The position numbers and the translations under genes are program-made. Below the pieces are notes generated by a model. The model did not search any database. It saw only the letters and a program-made list of their open reading frames with translations, and was not told the origin of the DNA. A DNA stretch of 58,533 bases from assembly GCA_937859835.1 (NCBI GenBank), contig CALMAN010000048.1, positions 1 through 58,533 on the forward strand, written 5' to 3'. This stretch comes from an uncultured Acidipila sp. Its GTDB lineage: Bacteria > Acidobacteriota > Terriglobia > Terriglobales > Acidobacteriaceae. Of this stretch, positions 19,632 to 27,490 are shown one piece after another; the first letter of the stretch is position 1, and each line of letters starts with the position of its first letter.

Positions 19632-19907
19632 CCACGCACTCCTTTACTGGACAACATCTGCATGGTACCCCTGTTTGGTCCCAACTATCGACTTTCGACA
19701 CCTGAAACGCAGGAGGGCCTTCACCCAGCTTTCGCTCCAGAGCGAGCCGCGCTTGGGGCCGGATGCGCGGGCGAAGGAAACGGAGCTGGCTACGATACCC
19801 TGCATGCACCGCTCGGCTGGGACGCCGCCTCCCTTCTCCCTGTTCGGCCTGTGTGTGCTGCTGGGCGCCGCCGTATCCGGGTCAGGGCAGGCGCATACTC
19901 GAAGCGG

Positions 19908-20034
19908 ACCATTCTGATCTACCCATCAAACCAGGCGATCGCCGAGTGCAAGATGGTGACCAACAGCTACGGCGCCGAGTTTGGGCAGGCGTCGGGGCAG
20001 TTCTTAGCATGATCACGCGCAGCGGGAGCACTTG
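19908..20034 (+). pseudogene. Frameshifted remnant of a TonB-dependent receptor plug domain
   Basis: Frame 1 ILIYPSNQAIAECKMVTNSYGAEFGQASGQFLA*, then frame 2 AVLSMITRSGS. Together they resemble the Oar-like plug motif ...DAIQEFKxQTNxYxAEFGQASGAVxNxITRSGT. Confidence 0.7.
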
Positions 20035-20114
20035 CTACCAATCGCAAGCGGGCATTGTATGGTGTGCGCGCCCACGCGGCAGGGCCGCCCTGCCGGATCC
20101 GGCCGGGAAGTCTG

Positions 20115-21221
20115 CTAGGCCACGGGCACAGACTTGACCAGATTGCGAGGGCGATCAACATCGATCCCGTGGGTCAAGGCGACATAGTAGGCGAAAAGCT
20201 GCAGTGGAACGACTTCGAGCAGCGGCAGCAGATGCTCCGGGGCCGGCGCTACCTCGATGCTTTCGCGCACCAGCGGCCGGACCGTCGTGTCCCCGCGATT
20301 GTTCAGGGCCAGAAGAGACGCCCCCTGCCCTTCGAGGATGCCGAGCAGCTTCGAGGTACTCGCATAGCGGCGCCGCGAGTCCTGGTCGTCGGGATCATAC
20401 GCGGCAAGAACCACCAAAGGAACCTGGTCGCTGACCAGCGCGTTGGGCCCGTGCAGTACCTCGCCCGATGGGTAGCCTTCGGCGTGCACATACGAGCTCT
20501 CCTTGAGCTTGAGCGCCCCCTCGCGCGCCAGCGGGTAGTGAATGCCTCGCCCCAGAAACAGGTAACTCGCCGCGCCTCGAAATGCTTCCGCGCAGGCCTC
20601 CGCGCGCTCCGCCCAGCCCGGCAGCGCTGCCGCCATGACGCCGGGGATCGCCCGCAGGGCGCCGAGATGCCCGGAAACGGCAGCAGGGGACAAGCAGTTT
20701 CGCGCTTCCCCGGCGGCAAGCGCCAGCAGGTACAGCAGAGCGAGCTGATTGGTAAAGCTCTTTGTGGCCGGGATGGCGTGCTCCACGCCAGCTTCGGTAC
20801 ACAGTGCCACGTCTGCCTCGCGCATCATCGTTGAGTCCGGCACATTGGTGATGGCGATGGTAGGCTGCCCATGCTCCTTCGCCGCTCGCATGGCCGCAAG
20901 CGTGTCGGCGGTTTCGCCCGACTGCGAGATCACCAGCACCACCGCCGAAGGCGTTGTGTTGCTGGTCCGGTAAAAGTATTCGCTTGCGTATTCCACGTCG
21001 ACAGGGAGGCCGCTGAAGTCCTCGAAGCTGATTTCCGCAATCAAGCCGGCATGCCGGCTCGAACCACTGGCGATGATGACCAGCGAGGAAGCCCCGGCAA
21101 GCAGCCGCCGCGCCGGGGCGAACACGTCTTCCCGCAGCCGCTCTCCATCCGCTGCCAGGGCGAGGAGCCGCCGCAGCGCTTCTGGTTGCTCAAAAATCTC
21201 CCGCAACATGGCATGCTTCAT
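20115..21221 (-). CDS. SIS-domain aminosugar isomerase/deaminase (GlmS isomerase-domain-like, NagB-II type)
   Basis: MKHAMLREIFEQPEALRRLL...VIIASGSSRHAGLIAEISFEDFSGLPVDVEYASEYFYR...LVISQSGETADTLAAMRAAKEHG...IPATKSFTNQLALLYLLAL...ALKLKESSYVHAEGYPSGEVLHGPNAL...GIDVDRPRNLVKSVPVA; lacks the N-terminal glutaminase domain. Confidence 0.92.
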   Translation of the reverse strand: MKHAMLREIFEQPEALRRLLALAADGERLREDVFAPARRLLAGASSLVIIASGSSRHAGLIAEISFEDFSGLPVDVEYASEYFYRTSNTTPSAVVLVISQSGETADTLAAMRAAKEHGQPTIAITNVPDSTMMREADVALCTEAGVEHAIPATKSFTNQLALLYLLALAAGEARNCLSPAAVSGHLGALRAIPGVMAAALPGWAERAEACAEAFRGAASYLFLGRGIHYPLAREGALKLKESSYVHAEGYPSGEVLHGPNALVSDQVPLVVLAAYDPDDQDSRRRYASTSKLLGILEGQGASLLALNNRGDTTVRPLVRESIEVAPAPEHLLPLLEVVPLQLFAYYVALTHGIDVDRPRNLVKSVPVA

Positions 21222-21301
21222 GGCGCTCTCCCCCAGCTTCCGCGTCGCCTGGCCCCTGCCCCCGGGCAAAGCCCTCAAAAGAAACCCTTACCCATCGCCG
21301 C

Positions 21302-23446
21302 TTAGCGGCCACGCGCTTCTGCCGCCAGCACCAGCTTTTCGATGGAAGGCAAAAACGTAAACCTCACCAGCGCCGTGTTGTGCGCGGACCGGGTAAGCAG
21401 TGCATCGGCCCGCTCTGCCCAGCCGGGAGGCGGCGCGGTGCGCGTGTCCACAAAGGTCAGGGCCTGGGCCCCGACCGCGCCCAGCTCTCCCAACTCGACC
21501 GCGAGGGGTTCGATATCGTTGAGGCGCGGCGTTTCGCGGGCAAGCTGCAGCAACGCCGGCGCGTTTCTTTGCCAGGCAAAAAAGCGCTCCTCGAGGTCAG
21601 CGATGGCTTCCCCACGGGTCGGCGGAAAGCCCTCCGGCACATCGCCGCTTGTGTCCGGGCTGTCTTTTCCTCCGGCCGGCAGCCGTACATCGCCGGCAAC
21701 GGCGTCTACATCGCCGGCCATCGCCTGACGCGAAGGCGGGTCGGCTACCACGGCGTCTACCAGGCGGTCGAGCGAGTTGTACGCGTCGGTGTGCTGCTCT
21801 TCCTCGCGATCGCTGAACGATACCGGTTCCGTTACCGACGCCAGCAGCTCGAGCGCTTCCGGGTGCAGTGTGCCGGCCAGGTTGCGCCGTAGCTGCTGCG
21901 GACCCGAGATATGGAGCAAACCCACATCCTCCAGCTCGAGCGACGCGCGGCGCAGCCGCTGGTACAGATAGGGGAGGTCGCGATTGCTTTGCGGAGACCA
22001 GAAGCGTTCGGCGACGGCAAGCGTGCGTGGCCATACCCGGCTATCCACGGTTTCCGGGTCGAGCTGCTCGGCCCACATGCAGACTTCGCCCCCCAGAACC
22101 AGCGTTTGCTGCCCGGCATCGAGCTTGGTGTCTGCCGGCAGCGGGTCCGCAAGAAACATCTGCGCCGAAGACTTCTGCGCGTCGAGATAGTAGGGCGCCG
22201 ACAGAATGCCCTCGTACCCCTGCCTGGCACCGGCAGCCAGTGACTCTTCGCCGCGCCAGCTTTGGATGACGATGTCCTTGGGCAGTGCCGGGTTGAGGAT
22301 CTCGTCCCAGCCAATCATGCGTTTGCCGTGCCGCTCGAGGATAGGCAGGAGCCGCTGGTTGAAGTATGCCTGCAGCTCGGGGGGCCCGGCGAAGCCCCGC
22401 CGCTGCATAAACGCGCGGATACGCGAGTTGGCCATCCACCCGGTGCCCGGCGTTTCGTCTCCGCCGATGTGGAAGTAGGCGTCCGGGAAGATCCCGCTCA
22501 TCTCGCCGATAAAGCCGTCCAGAAACTTGTACGTACTTTCGCGGGGCGGGTCGAGCTCCGCCACGGGAATGCCAAACGTTGTCGGCAGCGCCCGGATGTC
22601 CTCACCGGAGCCGATCTCCGGGTAGGCCAGGATCCAGCTGGTGCTGTGGCCCGGCATGTCGAACTCCGGCACAACACGGATGCCGCGCGCCCGCGCATAG
22701 GCGACGATGTCGCGCATCTGCTCCTGCGTGTAGAAGAGACCGCCCGAGCCGACGGAGGTCAACCTGGGGAACCTGCGGCTTTCCGCGCGAAAGCCCTGGT
22801 CGTCGGACAGGTGCCAGTGAAAGACGTTCAGCTTGGCAACCGCCATGCCGTCGAGCGTGCGCTTGATGACCGGCAGGGGCTCAAAATGCCGGCTTACGTC
22901 GAGCATGAAGCCACGCCATCGAAAGCGCGGCGCATCGTCGATCGTGATGGCCGGCAGCACGCAGGCCCCGCCCACATGGCTTGCCAGCTGCAGCAGCGTT
23001 TCCATGCCGTGCATCGCGCCCACATCGGTTGCAGCCGTCAACTGCGCGCCTGCAGGGGTCACGTCGAGCTTGTAACTTTCATCCTCATCGAGGCTCTGCA
23101 CGGCCTCGCCTTCCCGGGCAACCTCGATGGTCAGCGTGGCGCGACCCGAGGCCGGCCCGTTGACCGAACGCAGCACGTCCCCTCCGCAAGTCCGGTCCAG
23201 CCGCACCAGCATGCGATGCGCTGCATCGAGCAGCCGAGTGTCCGCGGTGAGCGCACCCGGAGCCCCGTTGCGGGCGAAGGCCACGGTGAAGTGCGACAGC
23301 CCATGCACGGGCGTCACGGTCAAGCTGCCGTCCGCCCGCTTGGCGGAGGCGGGCATGGGCATCAGCGCGATCTGCTGCGCACTTGCTGCCGCTGCGCCCA
23401 CGCAGGCCAGCACCACGGAACCGAAGAATCTCCACTGCATGCGCAA
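21302..23446 (-). CDS. Beta-N-acetylhexosaminidase (GH20), secreted
   Basis: Signal peptide; LNVFHWHLSDDQGFRAESRRFPRLTSVGSGGLFYTQEQMRDIVAYARARGIRVVPEFDMPGHS...YFHIGGDETPGTGW (catalytic D-E pair). Confidence 0.95.
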   Translation of the reverse strand: MRMQWRFFGSVVLACVGAAAASAQQIALMPMPASAKRADGSLTVTPVHGLSHFTVAFARNGAPGALTADTRLLDAAHRMLVRLDRTCGGDVLRSVNGPASGRATLTIEVAREGEAVQSLDEDESYKLDVTPAGAQLTAATDVGAMHGMETLLQLASHVGGACVLPAITIDDAPRFRWRGFMLDVSRHFEPLPVIKRTLDGMAVAKLNVFHWHLSDDQGFRAESRRFPRLTSVGSGGLFYTQEQMRDIVAYARARGIRVVPEFDMPGHSTSWILAYPEIGSGEDIRALPTTFGIPVAELDPPRESTYKFLDGFIGEMSGIFPDAYFHIGGDETPGTGWMANSRIRAFMQRRGFAGPPELQAYFNQRLLPILERHGKRMIGWDEILNPALPKDIVIQSWRGEESLAAGARQGYEGILSAPYYLDAQKSSAQMFLADPLPADTKLDAGQQTLVLGGEVCMWAEQLDPETVDSRVWPRTLAVAERFWSPQSNRDLPYLYQRLRRASLELEDVGLLHISGPQQLRRNLAGTLHPEALELLASVTEPVSFSDREEEQHTDAYNSLDRLVDAVVADPPSRQAMAGDVDAVAGDVRLPAGGKDSPDTSGDVPEGFPPTRGEAIADLEERFFAWQRNAPALLQLARETPRLNDIEPLAVELGELGAVGAQALTFVDTRTAPPPGWAERADALLTRSAHNTALVRFTFLPSIEKLVLAAEARGR

Positions 23447-23459
23447 CGTTCGCCTTTCC

Positions 23460-25256
23460 TTACCGGAACAGTGTCCAGCCTGTTCGTTCCAGGTTCCAGA
23501 TCATTAGCCCGGCGCTCGCCGCTGCGGCCGTAAACAGCAGCGCCGCCATCGCTGCATGGCCGAAGAGCAGCTCCCCTAGGCCGAACAGCATGCAGTAGAC
23601 AAGCAGCAGTCCCAGCACCCAGAGCAGCGTCGAGAAGGCAAGCAGGTTCCCGGGAGCATGCCCGGCAGCGCGCTGCCACTGCCGCCAGCCTGGTCCGGCC
23701 GGATGCACCTTTGCGTAGAAGCTGTTGAGCTTTTCCTCGGGTTCTGGCTTGGTCGCCATGGTGGTTACCAGCCACGTCACCGTGGTGAAGGCGGTAGCCA
23801 GGCAGAGGACCCACGCGAAGCCGTGCGCATCATCCGGGTTCAGTGGCCCGGCGGGCAGCAGCGGATCGTGCGCGCGCAGGCGGTCCGCCACCCAGGTCGC
23901 ACCCTTTGACTGCAGCCACAGTGATGAGGCGGCAGCGGCAAGCATCGCCGAGATTTCTGTCCACGCATTGATGCGCCACCAGAACCAGCGCAGGATAAAC
24001 ACCAGACCCGCACCCGCGCCGAGCGCCATCAGGAACTTCCACGCACCGGCGATGGACGTCATGTAGAAGGTCGCGACCGCCGAAGTCAAGGTCACCAGCA
24101 GCGTCGCCCAGCGCGAGGCAACCACGTAGTGGCGATCGCTTGCCTGCTTGCGCAGGAAGCGGCGGTACACATCGTTGATCAGGTACGACGCGCCTAGATT
24201 CATCTGGGTCGCGATGGTGGACATGTAGGCCGCGGCAAAGCCGGCCAGCATCAGCCCGCGCAGGCTGTGCGGCAGGTAGCGATTCATGACGAGGATGTAG
24301 GCGCCTTCCTTGTCGGGCGCGTCGGGCAGCACCGCGAGCGCGACCAGCGCGGTGAGCACCCACGGCCAGGGGCGAAGCGCGTAGTGCGCCACGTTAAACC
24401 AGAGCGTCGCCGCGACGCCGTTCTTTTCGTCCTTGGCCGAGAAGATGCGCTGAGTGATGTAGCCGCCCCCGCCTGGCTCCGCGCCCGGGTAGGAACTGGC
24501 CCACCAATTGACGCTGAGCAGGACCAGGAACTGCAGGAAAAACGGCCCGCGGCTTGAGGGGATAAAGGCGAGCGTCGAGAAGCCGCGCGCCTGATCCATG
24601 GACTGGATCTTCGCGGTGAGCGCATGCATGCCGCCCGCTGCTTCGACGGCAAAGTAGGCAAGCAGGATCACCATCGAAAGCTTCAGCACAAACTGGATCA
24701 GGTCTGTCCACAAGACGGCCCACAAACCTGACACGGCGCTATAGATCAGCGTGATGCCCAGGCAGATCATGACGGCGTTCAGTTTGCCGAGCCCGATGGT
24801 CAGGTACAGGATCTTCGCCATCGCCAGGTTGACCCAGCCCATGCTGATCGTGTTCACCAGGAAGACAAGATACAAGGCCCGAAAGCCGCGGAGAAAGGCG
24901 CCCGGCTTGCCCGCGTAGCGAAGTTCGATAAACTCCATGTCCGTGAGCACTTCAGAGCGACGCCAAAGCGGGGCAAAGAAGAAAACGGTGAGCATGCCGG
25001 AAAAGGCGAGAGACCACCAGACCCAGTTGCCGGAGATGCCCTGGCGGTAGATGAGCCCGGTGACCACGAGCGGCGTGTCGGCGGCGAACGTGGTAGCGAC
25101 CATGGAGGTCCCGGCGAGCCACCAGGGCACACTGCGCCCCGACAGAAAAAATTCGCCGATGTCGGTGCCGGCCCGGCGCGAAAAGTAGAACCCTATCCCG
25201 AGATTGAGTGCGAAATACGCAACAATGACCAGCCAGTCGCTGGAGGTGATCTGCAT
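23460..25256 (-). CDS. Sodium:solute symporter family transporter (SSS)
   Basis: WLVIVAYFALNLGIGFYFSRRAGTDIGEFFLSGRSVPWWLAGTSMVATTFAADTPLVVTGLIYRQGISGNWVWW; multiple TM segments. Confidence 0.94.
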   Translation of the reverse strand: MQITSSDWLVIVAYFALNLGIGFYFSRRAGTDIGEFFLSGRSVPWWLAGTSMVATTFAADTPLVVTGLIYRQGISGNWVWWSLAFSGMLTVFFFAPLWRRSEVLTDMEFIELRYAGKPGAFLRGFRALYLVFLVNTISMGWVNLAMAKILYLTIGLGKLNAVMICLGITLIYSAVSGLWAVLWTDLIQFVLKLSMVILLAYFAVEAAGGMHALTAKIQSMDQARGFSTLAFIPSSRGPFFLQFLVLLSVNWWASSYPGAEPGGGGYITQRIFSAKDEKNGVAATLWFNVAHYALRPWPWVLTALVALAVLPDAPDKEGAYILVMNRYLPHSLRGLMLAGFAAAYMSTIATQMNLGASYLINDVYRRFLRKQASDRHYVVASRWATLLVTLTSAVATFYMTSIAGAWKFLMALGAGAGLVFILRWFWWRINAWTEISAMLAAAASSLWLQSKGATWVADRLRAHDPLLPAGPLNPDDAHGFAWVLCLATAFTTVTWLVTTMATKPEPEEKLNSFYAKVHPAGPGWRQWQRAAGHAPGNLLAFSTLLWVLGLLLVYCMLFGLGELLFGHAAMAALLFTAAAASAGLMIWNLERTGWTLFR

Positions 25257-25440
25257 GCACCATCCCCTTGCAGAAATCGGACTCCAGCCAGGGAAGCTGA
25301 AACGTCAGCCTACACGAACAGCGCGCATTGCGGTCATCTTTGCTTGGAAGCTTTGTGGCGCGAGTAGCTGCCGGAGTGCCAGGCAGGAGTCTCAGGCTCC
25401 GTGCCGCTTGGGCGTAGAGCTGTTCCGCTCTCGCTCGCTG

Positions 25441-25725
25441 CTACGGCTGGGTGGGAGCGGGCTCTTCTTTCGAAGCGTTCTCGCTGCGGAACGATCGGGG
25501 CAGATCCGATTCTTTGAACTGGATCCCCTCGTCCATCAAGCGACGGGCAATCTTTGCGAGCAGCTCGCGGGCCGCGGTGATCTTGTTTGCCGCTGCTTCG
25601 CGGGCTGCCGGGGTATCAAACACGTCGTACTTCTGTAAGTGTGCGAGCTTGCGATCGAGCAGGTCGATGTCCTCGTGCACAGATTTCAGGTAGTACTTGT
25701 CTTGCACTTTGGCTGGTTTGTGCAT
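25441..25725 (-). CDS. Hypothetical small protein
   Basis: MHKPAKVQDKYYLKSVHEDIDLLDRKLAHLQKYDVFDTPAAREAAANKITAARELLAKIARRLMDEGIQF; helical, internal ATG preferred. Confidence 0.7.
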   Translation of the reverse strand: MHKPAKVQDKYYLKSVHEDIDLLDRKLAHLQKYDVFDTPAAREAAANKITAARELLAKIARRLMDEGIQFKESDLPRSFRSENASKEEPAPTQP

Positions 25726-25822
25726 CGTGTTCTCCTCGTCCCGGCTCACCGACAGATACCAGGGCTTGCGACATGTCCTCAAATGGGGGCGACCGTCTTG
25801 GGATCACCCCGTTTGTTGCTTC

Positions 25823-26023
25823 CTAAGCCACCTGGACGTTCTCTGCCTGCAGGCCCTTGGGGCCCTTGGTCACATTGAACGTAACGCTTTGCCCTTCCTG
25901 CAGCGAGCGAAACCCGTTTGACTGGATCGCGGTGTGGTGAACAAACACATCCTCACCCGTGGCGCGGCTCAAAAAGCCGAACCCCTTTGCGTCATTGAAC
26001 CACTTCACTGTTCCCTGCTCCAT
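25823..26023 (-). CDS. Cold shock protein (CspA family)
   Basis: [66 protein letters not shown] with RNP1/RNP2. Confidence 0.97.
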   Translation of the reverse strand: MEQGTVKWFNDAKGFGFLSRATGEDVFVHHTAIQSNGFRSLQEGQSVTFNVTKGPKGLQAENVQVA

Positions 26024-26182
26024 AATCCCTGTTCCTTCAACCACAGATGTACCGCGAATGCAATTTGGAATGATTTGCGAGTAGCGCGGACGGAACAAGC
26101 AAGTAGACCAGAACATACTTCACGATCACCCTCAGTCTACACCCGACTGCTGAGCGGAAAGCAGGAATCGGGCCCGGCAGCG

Positions 26183-26320
26183 TCCGGAGACGGAGCAGGG
26201 GCCTCCACCCAAGGGTGGACCGAGGATCGATCTCCGGGTTGGCGACGCGGGGCGTCATCGCGCGTACTTTCATTAGTGAACGTACGCTCTCCAGCGCCCC
26301 CACAAGGGGCGCTCTTTTTT
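26183..26320 (+). ncRNA. Candidate structured RNA ending in an intrinsic terminator
   Basis: Consecutive plus-strand stems: TCCG-GAGA-CGGA (26183-26194, GNRA loop), TCCACCC-AA-GGGTGGA (26204-26219), GACGC-GGG-GCGTC (26244-26256), GCGTACTTTCA-TTAG-TGAACGTACGC (26262-26287, one mismatch), then AGCGCCCC-CACAA-GGGGCGCT plus a T-run. No plus-strand CDS for several kb either side. Confidence 0.45.
26293..26320 (+). terminator. Rho-independent terminator, plus strand
   Basis: AGCGCCCC(26293-26300) CACAA GGGGCGCT(26306-26313) followed by CTTTTTTG; no T-run on the minus-strand side. Confidence 0.82.
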
Positions 26321-26355
26321 GCCTTTTACCGGTCAACCACCGAGTAGTCATGTTT

Positions 26356-26880
26356 TCAGCGGTCAACGACCGCATAGTCAAAGGTAAAGCGGCCCAGCTG
26401 GATCGACCCGTGCGGCGCCGGCCAGATGCGCAGCTGCTCCACCCGGTGCTGTGCTTCGTTTCTTCGCGCTTCCACCTGCACCACGGCTTTGCCGGTGGCA
26501 GCTTCCGAGATGGTGACCAGCAGATCCTCGGCGGCACGGGTCCAGCCCAACAGGTAGCCGCCCGGCGGCAGCACGGCGTCGCCGATCCGCACCGGCGCCT
26601 GCAGCAGCAGGTAGTCCGCGTACTTGCCGTTGGCCGAGTAACCGGCCGTGATCAGCACCACCCCCGCAATCAGGCGGCCATGCTCGTCCACGGCACCCGA
26701 AGCGCTGCTCATCTCCGTTTCGATCCGTTCCGCAATCACCGGAGCGCGGGCGGGAAGCGCCGCGGCAAGCTCAGCCGCCGTTGCCGCTCGCCAGGTCGCG
26801 GCCCAGGCTGCCGGGCACGCCAGCGCCCAGGCAAGCGTGGCGAGAAGTGTGCTGCGCCGTACCCTAGTCAAGGTGAACAA
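26356..26880 (-). CDS. Hypothetical secreted protein
   Basis: Signal peptide MFTLTRVRRSTLLATLAWALACPAAWAA; 174 aa; start overlaps the 3' end of the response regulator gene by 17 bp. Confidence 0.75.
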   Translation of the reverse strand: MFTLTRVRRSTLLATLAWALACPAAWAATWRAATAAELAAALPARAPVIAERIETEMSSASGAVDEHGRLIAGVVLITAGYSANGKYADYLLLQAPVRIGDAVLPPGGYLLGWTRAAEDLLVTISEAATGKAVVQVEARRNEAQHRVEQLRIWPAPHGSIQLGRFTFDYAVVDR

Positions 26881-27490
26881 TTCCTCTCTGGAGCGCGGTG
26901 GTCGCAGCCTGGGTTCGGTCCGTTACGCCCAGCTTGCTCAGCAGGTTGTTGATGTGCGTCTTCACGGTAGCTTCCGAGATAAACAGCGCCGTGCCGATCT
27001 CCTTGTTGCTTTTCCCGGCAACAATCAAGCGCAGCACCCCGGTTTCGCGCTCGGTCAAGGCCGGGCCGGCCAGCCGCTCGGCCAGCCGCTCGGCCACTGC
27101 CGGCGGGATGCGCGACTTGCCCCGGTGCACGGTCCGGATCGCGTCCACCAGCTCATTGGCGTCCATACCCTTGAGCAGGTACCCGCGCGCGCCGGCCTGC
27201 AGCGCCCGGTAGATATCTTCATCGCCGTCAAAGGTGGTCAGCACGATGATGCGCGCTTCCGGGTACGCCTGGCGGATCTTGGTCGTCGCTTCCACGCCGC
27301 CCAGCACGGGCAGGCGCAGGTCCATCAACGTGATGTCGGGCTGGTGCCGGGCATACAGGGCAACTGCCTGCGCGCCGTCCGGCGCTTCCGCGACCACCTC
27401 AAAGTCCGCGACGGTGCGGAGCAAGGCAACAAAACCCTGCCGGACGATGCCGTGGTCTTCGACGATCATGATGCGCACTTTTTCGCTCAC
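26864..27490 (-). CDS. NarL/FixJ-type response regulator (REC + LuxR HTH)
   Basis: VRIMIVEDHGIVRQGFVALLR...DITLMDLRLPVLGG...LTTFDGDEDIYRALQAGARGYLLKGM...LTERETGVLRLIVAGKSNKEIGTALFISEATVKTHINNLLSKLGVTDRTQA. Confidence 0.97.
   Translation of the reverse strand: MSEKVRIMIVEDHGIVRQGFVALLRTVADFEVVAEAPDGAQAVALYARHQPDITLMDLRLPVLGGVEATTKIRQAYPEARIIVLTTFDGDEDIYRALQAGARGYLLKGMDANELVDAIRTVHRGKSRIPPAVAERLAERLAGPALTERETGVLRLIVAGKSNKEIGTALFISEATVKTHINNLLSKLGVTDRTQAATTALQRGIVHLD
27068..27091. repeat. Exact 12-bp tandem duplication GGCCAGCCGCTC x2
   Basis: Encodes AERL-AERL in the response regulator linker; read directly. Confidence 0.85.
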
